Below are positions 1 through 5,551 of a stretch of 6,719 nt of DNA, piece by piece. The stretch lies in NCBI GenBank assembly GCA_023230985.1, contig JALNWH010000103.1:1-6719 (forward strand), written 5' to 3'. This DNA comes from Bacillota bacterium. Its GTDB lineage: Bacteria > Bacillota > Clostridia > Lutisporales > Lutisporaceae. Made by a program: the position numbers and the translations under genes. Position 1 is the stretch's first letter. Each line of letters starts with the position of its first letter. The notes under the pieces are model-generated. The model made no database searches, was not told where the DNA came from, and worked only from the letters and a program-made list of their open reading frames with translations.

Positions 1-2072
1 ACTGATAATACATTTATTTTTACTATATCACCAATTCTGAAAACTTTCCTTTTTCTTTCACCTATTAATAAATAGTTGCTCTCATCAAATATATAATAAT
101 CGTCCTCCATATTGCTAACATGTACTAACCCTTCAACAGTGTTTTCCAGTTGAACATACATCCCAAAAGCAGTTATCCCGGAGATTATCCCTTCAAATTC
201 TTCTCCAATCTTATCTTCCATATATTGCGCCTTTTTTAAATCAATTATTTCTCTTTCAGCTTCGTCCGCCCCTCTTTCCCTAACAGATGATTGTATTGCT
301 ATATATGGAATTATTTCCTGAAGTTTTTCAGCTCTTTCTTTATTTATTTTTCCGTGCAAATCTTCCTTTATAATTCTATGAATCATTAAATCGGGATACC
401 TTCTTATAGGTGCTGTAAAATGACAATAATTCCTTGATGCCAGGCCAAAATGCCCTAAATTTTTACCATCATATTTGGCTTTCTTCAAAGACCTTAAAAG
501 CAAAGTATTTACCAATCTTTCTTCCTTTTTCCCTTTAGCTTTTTCTAGAATATCTTGTAATGCTTTTGGATGCACATCTTCCGTTCCTTTGATGTTATAG
601 CCAAAGTTATGTATCAAAAGATTAAAAGCTTGCATCTTTTCAGAATCCGGCTCTTCATGTACCCTATATATAAAAGGCATCTCTTTCCAGTAAAAGTGCT
701 CCGCAATTGTTTCGTTACAAGCAATCATAAATTCTTCTATGATTTTTTCTGAAACTCCTCTTACATAAGGTCTTATATCTATCGGTTTGCCCTTATCATC
801 CAATTCTACTTTTGTTTCATCAAATTCAAAATCTAAACTGCCTCTTTCATTTCTTTTGTTTCTTAGAACCTCCATCAATTTTTCCATATTTTTAAATGTA
901 TCCAAAAGATAATCATATTTCTTTTTTAATTCATTATCTCCACATTCAAGTATTTTATTAATGTCATTATAGGTCATTCTTTCCTTCGAATTGATTACAC
1001 TCTCATATATATCATACTCGATCACTCTCCCTTTGGCATCCATTTCCATACTACAACTTAAAGTTAATCTATCGCAGTGTGGGCTTAAGCTGCATATACC
1101 ATTTGACAATTCTTTTGGCAACATAGGCAAAACCCTATCAATCAGATATACGCTTGTCCCTCTGCTTAATGCCTCTTTGTCCAAGGGGCTTTTTTCAAAT
1201 ACATATTGACTGACATCTGCTATATGAACTCCCAAAAGAAAGTGGCCGTTATCTAATATTTCCAACGATATAGCATCATCCAAGTCTTTAGCATCATCAC
1301 CATCTATAGTTATTATTAAATTATTTCTTAAATCTTTTCTGCCTGCGGTTTGTTTTATTTCTACTTCATCAGGTATTTTTAACACTTGTTTCTTTACATC
1401 AGACGAAAAATCTTCAGATAAATTATGCATTCTAATAATTGAAATAATATCAATTTCCGGATCATCCTTATAACCTAATACTTCAATTACTTTACCTTCC
1501 GGATTTCTTCTGCCTTCCGGCCATTTTGTAATTTCCACGACAACTTTATAACCTTCTTTTGCTTTACCGAAATCATCCTTAGAAATAAATATATCCTGAT
1601 AAATTCTTCTGTCGTCCGGCATTACAAAACCAAATTTTTTATTCTTTTCAAAAACTCCAACTACCTTCTCATTTCCCCGCTTTAATACCCTTATTACTTC
1701 CCCTACTCTTTTGTTGCCCCCTATACTTCCCAATGTAATCCTTGCAATAACTTTATCATTATGCATGGCACCATTTAGGTTTTCAACCGGGATATACAAA
1801 TCTTTTTCTTTAGGGTCATCCGGAAGAAGAAAGCCGAAACCTTTTTGACTGCCTTGCAACACTCCCACTACAAGGTTCATCTTCTCCGGCAATCCATATC
1901 TTTTTTTTCTTGTCCTGACTATCAGCCCTTCTTCTTCCATGTGTATTAAAACTTTTTTAAGTTCTTTTTGCTCTTCGGAATTTATACCGATAGCTCTTGC
2001 CAATTCAGCTAGCAATAATGGACTATATGCTTCTTCTTTCATATAATTCTGTACTTTTTTTGTTAAATCCAT
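1..2072 (-). CDS. rnr: Ribonuclease R (3'-5' exoribonuclease), C-terminus cut by window edge
   Basis: RNase R degrades RNA processively from the 3' end, including structured RNA, and works with tmRNA/SmpB in RNA quality control in the cytoplasm. The 690 visible codons run without a frameshift. Domains in order are: an N-terminal winged-helix-like region (about residues 1-60); two cold-shock/OB domains, starting near residue 66 (GVLQGSQKGFGFLLPDD) and near 136 (VVGVFEKNKKFGFVMPDD); the RNB catalytic domain; and a C-terminal S1 domain from about residue 620 (EFEGIISGITAFGMYVQL). The catalytic motif IDGDDAKDLDDA gives the metal-binding aspartates D257, D263, D265 and D266. The RNB signature HFTAPIRRYPDLMIHR starts at H551. 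All key residues are intact. The ATG at 2072 is preferred because GGAGG lies just upstream. An in-frame ATG at 2084 overlaps that site and has no SD of its own. The family is usually about 700-800 residues, so only the end of the S1 domain and the tail are missing. In relatives smpB often follows, which would be beyond the left edge (inference). Confidence 0.96.
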   Translation of the reverse strand, partial: MDLTKKVQNYMKEEAYSPLLLAELARAIGINSEEQKELKKVLIHMEEEGLIVRTRKKRYGLPEKMNLVVGVLQGSQKGFGFLLPDDPKEKDLYIPVENLNGAMHNDKVIARITLGSIGGNKRVGEVIRVLKRGNEKVVGVFEKNKKFGFVMPDDRRIYQDIFISKDDFGKAKEGYKVVVEITKWPEGRRNPEGKVIEVLGYKDDPEIDIISIIRMHNLSEDFSSDVKKQVLKIPDEVEIKQTAGRKDLRNNLIITIDGDDAKDLDDAISLEILDNGHFLLGVHIADVSQYVFEKSPLDKEALSRGTSVYLIDRVLPMLPKELSNGICSLSPHCDRLTLSCSMEMDAKGRVIEYDIYESVINSKERMTYNDINKILECGDNELKKKYDYLLDTFKNMEKLMEVLRNKRNERGSLDFEFDETKVELDDKGKPIDIRPYVRGVSEKIIEEFMIACNETIAEHFYWKEMPFIYRVHEEPDSEKMQAFNLLIHNFGYNIKGTEDVHPKALQDILEKAKGKKEERLVNTLLLRSLKKAKYDGKNLGHFGLASRNYCHFTAPIRRYPDLMIHRIIKEDLHGKINKERAEKLQEIIPYIAIQSSVRERGADEAEREIIDLKKAQYMEDKIGEEFEGIISGITAFGMYVQLENTVEGLVHVSNMEDDYYIFDESNYLLIGERKRKVFRIGDIVKINVLS

Positions 2073-2077
2073 TTTTT

Positions 2078-2082
2078 CCTCC
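2078..2082 (-). promoter_or_regulatory. Ribosome binding site of rnr
   Basis: GGAGG on the minus strand lies 5 nt before the ATG at 2072. It decides the start in favour of this ATG over the in-frame ATG at 2084, whose upstream sequence is pure AT with no SD. Confidence 0.8.
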
Positions 2083-2102
2083 ATATAATTATTTACGTTT
2101 CA

Positions 2103-2111
2103 ATTGTAACA
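2103..2111 (-). promoter_or_regulatory. Possible extended -10 promoter of rnr
   Basis: The minus strand reads TGTTACAAT, which is a TGn extension followed by TACAAT (5 of 6 matches to TATAAT). It would start transcription near 2096 and leave a leader of about 24 nt with the SD correctly placed. No good -35 element is seen at 16-18 bp (the closest is TTAAGC at 19 bp). In AT-rich DNA such matches are common, so this is tentative. Confidence 0.35.
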
Positions 2112-2122
2112 TGTATATACAT
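2111..2122. repeat. 12-bp perfect palindrome in the divergent promoter region
   Basis: ATGTATATACAT is its own reverse complement. It lies directly upstream of the possible rnr -10 element and 34 bp upstream of the -35 element of the divergent Fe-S gene. The position would suit an operator for a dimeric regulator. The low sequence complexity means chance is also a fair explanation. Confidence 0.4.
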
Positions 2123-2155
2123 ATTATGCTTAATTTTCGATAATTAATTTCATGT

Positions 2156-2183
2156 TTTACAATTGCAATATTGTTTATATAAT
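2156..2183 (+). promoter_or_regulatory. Sigma-A-type promoter of the Fe-S protein gene
   Basis: TTTACA (2156-2161, 5 of 6 to TTGACA), a 16-bp spacer and a perfect TATAAT (2178-2183). Transcription would start near 2190, giving a leader of about 68 nt before the ATG at 2258. It is the strongest plus-strand promoter match in the 185-bp divergent gap between rnr and this gene. Confidence 0.6.
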
Positions 2184-2241
2184 TCTGTTATGTTAAATTA
2201 GTAAAAGGTAATGTTTGAAATATTATGAATCCATACAATGT

Positions 2242-2252
2242 AAAGGAAGGTG
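2242..2252 (+). promoter_or_regulatory. Ribosome binding site that sets the Fe-S gene start at 2258
   Basis: AAAGGAAGGTG ends 5 nt before the ATG at 2258. The alternative in-frame ATG at 2225 has its nearest purine-rich stretch (AAAAGG, 2203-2208) 16 nt upstream, which is too far. The start at 2258 is therefore preferred. Confidence 0.75.
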
Positions 2253-2257
2253 TTTTT

Positions 2258-3004
2258 ATGAATTTAAATAATCTTATAATAAAAAAAATTAATTCTTTAG
2301 TAGAAAAAAGCAATAAAACTACAAAATACAGAAAGCCTCTTGTGGGTTTTGCAGATGCTAATCATCCTGACTTTAAAGATTTAAAAAATATCGCTGCATC
2401 TAATCATTATCTTCCCTCTGATCTGTTAATAGATGGGGTATCCGTTGTATCTTTCTTTTTGCCTTTTACAGAGGAATTAGTGGCAATAAATAAAAATCAT
2501 CATTATATTTCTAAAGAATGGGCTATAGCTTATGTTGAAACAAATAATTTTATAGATGAAATAATCGTTGATATCGGTGTCTTTTTAGGAACACGTGGAA
2601 TAAAATGCAGCTCTAATCCTGCACGTGAGTCTTTTGACAAAAATATGCTTATGCATAGGTGGTCGCAAAGACATGTTGCAAGAATATGTGGCTTAGGAAA
2701 CTTCGGAATCAATAACATGCTTATTACTAAATCCGGCTGTGCAGGACGATATGGCAGTTTTGTAATCAATGTGCCATTAGAGTATGATGCACCATGTGTG
2801 GAAGATTACTGTTTATACAAAAGAAACGGCAGCTGTAGAACTTGTGTTGATGCCTGCCCTACCGGGGCGCTAAAAGTAGAAGGATTTGACAGGCATAAAT
2901 GTTATGCATGGTTAAAAGAAACAGATAATTATTATTCTGATTTGGATGAATGTCAAGTATGTGGAAAATGTATAACCGTACCTTGTGCATTTAGAATACC
3001 TTAA
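2258..3004 (+). CDS. Double-[4Fe-4S]-cluster protein related to the QueG (epoxyqueuosine reductase) family; function unknown
   Basis: This 248-residue protein is soluble, with no signal peptide or clear membrane helix, and is probably a redox protein. The C-terminal third has two cysteine clusters: C185-x7-C193-x2-C196-x3-C200-P (ending CRTCVDACPTGAL) and C232-x2-C235-x2-C238-x4-C243, with C215 between them. This is the layout of a domain binding two [4Fe-4S] clusters. The central GLGNFGINNMLIT (residues 145-157) resembles the GLGWIGK segment of QueG. It is much shorter than QueG (usually about 300-380 residues). I see no QueG-like DTGPVLER segment before the GLG motif, so the catalytic aspartate of QueG appears absent. 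The first cysteine of a standard CxxCxxCxxxCP is N190 here, and C185 probably takes its place. Genes like this are often labelled epoxyqueuosine reductase; that label is not supported here. It has its own promoter and a terminator shared with convergent hppA, so it is likely transcribed alone. Its substrate and electron partner are not visible. Confidence 0.85.
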   Translation: MNLNNLIIKKINSLVEKSNKTTKYRKPLVGFADANHPDFKDLKNIAASNHYLPSDLLIDGVSVVSFFLPFTEELVAINKNHHYISKEWAIAYVETNNFIDEIIVDIGVFLGTRGIKCSSNPARESFDKNMLMHRWSQRHVARICGLGNFGINNMLITKSGCAGRYGSFVINVPLEYDAPCVEDYCLYKRNGSCRTCVDACPTGALKVEGFDRHKCYAWLKETDNYYSDLDECQVCGKCITVPCAFRIP

Positions 3005-3057
3005 TGCACAATATCAAATGTTCTTTAGAAAAATTATTAGCTAACGCAGCGCTAATT

Positions 3058-3087
3058 TAAAAGAGATGCCATATGGCATCTCTTTTA
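3058..3087. terminator. Bidirectional Rho-independent terminator between the Fe-S gene and hppA
   Basis: This is a perfect inverted repeat. Its core stem is AAAAGAGATGCC paired with GGCATCTCTTTT around a 4-nt ATAT centre, and one more T-A pair closes it at 3058/3087. A-runs on one arm and T-runs on the other give a U-rich tail on both strands. It begins 54 nt after the Fe-S gene stop and 16 nt after the hppA stop. It can therefore end both convergent transcripts. Just before it, at 3036-3041 and 3051-3056, is a weaker 6-bp inverted repeat (ATTAGC/GCTAAT) without its own T-run. Confidence 0.9.
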
Positions 3088-3102
3088 TTATATTCCAATA
3101 TT

Positions 3103-5067
3103 CTATAAAAATAGTGGTGCAAAGACTAATGCTACTATAGTCATTAGCTTAATAAGAATATTCATGGAAGGCCCTGAAGTATCTTTAAAAGGATCTCCCA
3201 CCGTATCTCCCACAACAGCTGCTTTATGAGCTTCACTCCCTTTGCCGCCATGGGCACCTGATTCTATATATTTTTTTGCATTATCCCAAGCTCCACCTGC
3301 ATTAGACATCATTATTGCCAATAATACGCCGGATAATAAAGAACCGGCAAGAAGTCCTCCCAATGCAGCCTTTCCAAGGCCTACCCCAACTGCAATAGGT
3401 GCAATAACAGCCATAAGCCCGGGAAGAATCATTTCTTTTAATGCAGAAGCGGTTGAAATATCAACACATCTTGCATAATCCGGTTTGCCTGTTCCATCCA
3501 TTATGCCCGGTATAGTTTTAAACTGTCTTCGCACTTCTTCAATCATATCAAAAGCAGCTTTTCCTACTGCTTCCATTGTCAAAGCACCAAATAGGAACGG
3601 AAGCATTCCGCCTATAAATAAACCAACTATTACATAGGGGTCAAGTAAATCAATCTTATCCAAGTTTACTGCTTGAGAATATGAAGCAAAAAGCGCCAAT
3701 GCTGTTAAAGCAGCAGAACCAATGGCAAACCCTTTTCCGATTGCAGCAGTTGTATTGCCGACAGAATCAAGAGCGTCAGTTATTTTTCTTACAGAGTCAG
3801 GCAATTCTGCCATTTCAGCTATACCTCCGGCATTATCCGCAATAGGACCATAAGCATCAACTGCAACAGTCATGCCGGCAGTCGATAGCATTCCTACCGC
3901 AGCAAGGGCTATTCCATATAATCCATCATATCTATAAGCAGCAATTACAGCAATGCAAATAAATATTATAGGCGCTACGGTCGATAACATACCTACTCCC
4001 AATCCACTGATTATAGTAGTGGCAGGTCCTGTTTCAGATTGCTGTGCAATTCTTTTTACATATTTATAACTATCAGAAGTATATATTTCAGTGAGGAAAC
4101 CTATAATTACACCAGCTATTACCCCAGATGCTATTGCTACAAAGGCACCTAAATCACCAAACATTGATTTGCTCATAAAAAAAGCGGCTATTAAAACAAT
4201 TATCGAGCTAGCATAAGTACCATTTTTCAATGCTGATTGCGGGTTTGCACCTTCTCCTGTCCTTACAAACATGGTTCCTATTATTGAGGCAACAATACCC
4301 ACTGCAGAAAGAAGCAAAGGGAATAAAATACCTTCCGGCTTACCTGCATAAAAAATTGCACCAAGCGTCAAAGCGGAAATTATAGAACCCACATATGATT
4401 CAAATAAATCTGCACCCATTCCGGCCACATCACCTACATTATCACCTACATTATCCGCAATAGTAGCCGGGTTTCTAGGATCATCTTCAGGGATACCTGC
4501 TTCAATTTTACCGACTAAATCCGCACCGACGTCGGCAGCTTTTGTATAAATACCCCCACCTACACGGGCAAATAAAGCAATAGAACTGGCACCCAAGCCA
4601 AATCCCGTAACTATTTCAACATCTTTTATAAGTATATATAAGGCACCTACGCCTAGTAGGCCTAGCCCAACAACACACATCCCCATAACAGCACCGCCAT
4701 TAAAAGCAATACCCAGTGCTTCATTCTGTCCATGTTGTGCTGCATTTGCAGTTCTCGCGTTTGCTTTCGTGGCAACTTGCATACCAAAATATCCTGCTAA
4801 AATCGAAAATATTGCACCTATTATAAAGCATATTGCAGTTATCCAGCTTTTAAGCAACAAACCGATAATCAAGGATAATACTATTATAAAAACAACCAAA
4901 ACCTTATATTCTCTGAATAAAAATGCCATTGCTCCTTCGTGTATATACCCCATAATTTCTTTCATTCTTTCATTGCCGGGATCCTTTTTAGCAATCCCGT
5001 TAGCTAAAAAACCGGCAAATATTAATGCCAACACACCTGCTAAAGGAGCTAAAACTATTATATCCAT
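3103..5067 (-). CDS. hppA: Membrane-bound ion-pumping pyrophosphatase, K+-dependent type, probably Na+-translocating
   Basis: This enzyme splits cytoplasmic pyrophosphate and uses the energy to pump Na+ and/or H+ out across the membrane. The 654-residue protein is very hydrophobic throughout, as expected for the roughly 16-helix family, and is of full bacterial length. Catalytic loops are intact: DVGADLVGK (179-187), DDPRNPATIADNVGDNVGD (195-213), DAYGPIADNAGG (404-415) and GDTVGDPFKDTSGPS (620-634). GNTTAAIGKG (437-446) has alanine at 441 and glycine at 444, the marks of the K+-dependent subfamily; K+-independent enzymes have lysine and threonine there. E223 in DLFESYVGS occupies the helix-6 gate position seen in Na+-pumping members. 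Na+ specificity is inferred from these residues, and a dual Na+/H+ pump is possible. The ATG at 5067 follows a strong SD (AAAGGGAGG, 5076-5084). It lies 88 bp downstream of secG with no clear terminator between them, so read-through from secG is possible. A weak promoter of its own is also listed. It ends at the shared bidirectional terminator. Confidence 0.97.
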   Translation of the reverse strand: MDIIVLAPLAGVLALIFAGFLANGIAKKDPGNERMKEIMGYIHEGAMAFLFREYKVLVVFIIVLSLIIGLLLKSWITAICFIIGAIFSILAGYFGMQVATKANARTANAAQHGQNEALGIAFNGGAVMGMCVVGLGLLGVGALYILIKDVEIVTGFGLGASSIALFARVGGGIYTKAADVGADLVGKIEAGIPEDDPRNPATIADNVGDNVGDVAGMGADLFESYVGSIISALTLGAIFYAGKPEGILFPLLLSAVGIVASIIGTMFVRTGEGANPQSALKNGTYASSIIVLIAAFFMSKSMFGDLGAFVAIASGVIAGVIIGFLTEIYTSDSYKYVKRIAQQSETGPATTIISGLGVGMLSTVAPIIFICIAVIAAYRYDGLYGIALAAVGMLSTAGMTVAVDAYGPIADNAGGIAEMAELPDSVRKITDALDSVGNTTAAIGKGFAIGSAALTALALFASYSQAVNLDKIDLLDPYVIVGLFIGGMLPFLFGALTMEAVGKAAFDMIEEVRRQFKTIPGIMDGTGKPDYARCVDISTASALKEMILPGLMAVIAPIAVGVGLGKAALGGLLAGSLLSGVLLAIMMSNAGGAWDNAKKYIESGAHGGKGSEAHKAAVVGDTVGDPFKDTSGPSMNILIKLMTIVALVFAPLFL

Positions 5068-5124
5068 ATCAATTTCCTCCCTTTATCTGTCAGTACTTCT
5101 ATTAATTTATCTTTTATTTAAAAT

Positions 5125-5152
5125 ATTTTATAACTAAAATAATTATAAACAA
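5125..5152 (-). promoter_or_regulatory. Weak candidate promoter for hppA
   Basis: On the minus strand, TTGTTT (5147-5152), a 16-bp spacer and TAAAAT (5125-5130, 5 of 6 to TATAAT) fall within the secG-hppA gap. Only 3 of 6 bases match at -35. The 88-bp gap is almost pure AT, so matches by chance are likely. hppA may instead be read from the secG promoter. Confidence 0.25.
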
Positions 5153-5155
5153 TAA

Positions 5156-5386
5156 CTATTTCACCATTACTAAAGCGACTGATAATAACATAAATAAAAT
5201 AGCAGAAGCTGTTGTTATTTTCGCAAATAAAGCTTCATAACCCTTGCTTCTTTGTTTACCAAAAAGCTGCTCAGCGCCACCAGCGATTGAACCCGATAAA
5301 CCGGCACTTTTTCCGGGCTGTAGCAACACACTCACTATTAAAGTTATACATACCACAAATTGAATTACTATTAGAAATATCCTCAT
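5156..5386 (-). CDS. secG: Preprotein translocase subunit SecG
   Basis: SecG is the small accessory subunit of the SecYEG channel in the cytoplasmic membrane and helps SecA-driven protein export. The 76-residue protein has the family's two-helix layout. Helix 1 is about residues 3-21, and helix 2 is about 56-74. The cytoplasmic linker between them carries the conserved stretch LLQPGKSAGLSGSIAGG followed by AEQLFGKQRSKG (residues 21-49). Length is normal for Firmicutes. An in-frame ATG at 5434 would add 16 residues, but it has no SD and lies upstream of the predicted transcription start. The ATG at 5386 follows a near-ideal AGGAGGTG and is used here. It sits downstream of eno, as is common in Clostridia, but a promoter directly in front of it suggests separate expression. 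Confidence 0.95.
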   Translation of the reverse strand: MRIFLIVIQFVVCITLIVSVLLQPGKSAGLSGSIAGGAEQLFGKQRSKGYEALFAKITTASAILFMLLSVALVMVK

Positions 5387-5391
5387 GGATA

Positions 5392-5399
5392 CACCTCCT
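5392..5399 (-). promoter_or_regulatory. Ribosome binding site that sets the secG start
   Basis: The minus strand reads AGGAGGTG, a full match to the Firmicutes anti-SD, 5 nt before the ATG at 5386. It rules out the longer ATG start at 5434. Confidence 0.9.
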
Positions 5400-5424
5400 A
5401 TACTTATAAGTTTGCAACAAATTG

Positions 5425-5453
5425 ATTCTAACATAATACTTATAATATTACAA
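5425..5453 (-). promoter_or_regulatory. Sigma-A-type promoter of secG
   Basis: On the minus strand, TTGTAA (5448-5453, 4 of 6 to TTGACA), an optimal 17-bp spacer and TAGAAT (5425-5430, 5 of 6 to TATAAT), with a TGn extension directly before the -10. Transcription would start near 5418 and leave a leader of about 32 nt that holds the SD. It could drive secG and possibly hppA. Confidence 0.6.
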
Positions 5454-5458
5454 TAATA

Positions 5459-5482
5459 TAGGGGATAAATATATACCCCCTA
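5459..5482 (-). terminator. Hairpin downstream of eno, possible weak terminator
   Basis: TAGGGG and CCCCTA arms form a 6-bp stem, rich in GC for this AT-rich gap; two more A-T pairs follow after one mismatch. It lies about 70 nt after the eno stop. On the minus strand it is followed by TATTATTGT, not a clean U-run, so termination would be partial at best. It ends 5 bp upstream of the secG -35 element. It could instead be an RNA 3'-end stabiliser or read-through regulator. The remaining eno-secG gap (5483-5551) shows no gene or clear signal. Confidence 0.45.
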
Positions 5483-5551
5483 AAAGCCAAGTTGTTCAGT
5501 TGATGCCATAACTATTTTTGTTAAGCAGCTTATGATATTTATTCACATATT

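Noticed and set aside
570..752. Plus-strand ORF of 60 codons
   Set aside because: It lies antisense within rnr, whose frame is open and carries all RNase R motifs. The translation has no recognisable motif and no SD.
991..1209. Plus-strand ORF of 72 codons
   Set aside because: It is a shadow frame opposite the RNB domain of rnr, with no SD and no protein-like motif.
2211..2228. Five-codon leader peptide (MFEIL) before the Fe-S gene
   Set aside because: The AAAGG in front is only 2 nt from this ATG, there is no attenuator hairpin, and no regulatory codons are seen.
2225..2257. Longer start for the Fe-S protein gene at ATG 2225
   Set aside because: It has no properly spaced SD, while the ATG at 2258 has AAGGAAGGTG at the right distance.
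2530..2769. Minus-strand ORF of 79 codons
   Set aside because: It lies opposite the Fe-S protein gene, whose cysteine motifs show which strand is coding.
3242..3478. Plus-strand ORF of 78 codons
   Set aside because: It is antisense to the conserved C-terminal part of hppA and is proline/alanine-rich, as expected from the complement of that sequence.
4769..5137. Plus-strand ORF of 122 codons
   Set aside because: It is antisense to the hppA N-terminus and its upstream gap, with no SD or recognisable domain. hppA is clearly the coding frame.
5212..5409. Plus-strand ORF of 65 codons
   Set aside because: It lies opposite secG, which has an ideal SD and the full SecG motif.
5387..5434. Longer SecG start at ATG 5434
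   Set aside because: It has no SD and lies upstream of the predicted transcription start. The added residues are not typical of SecG.
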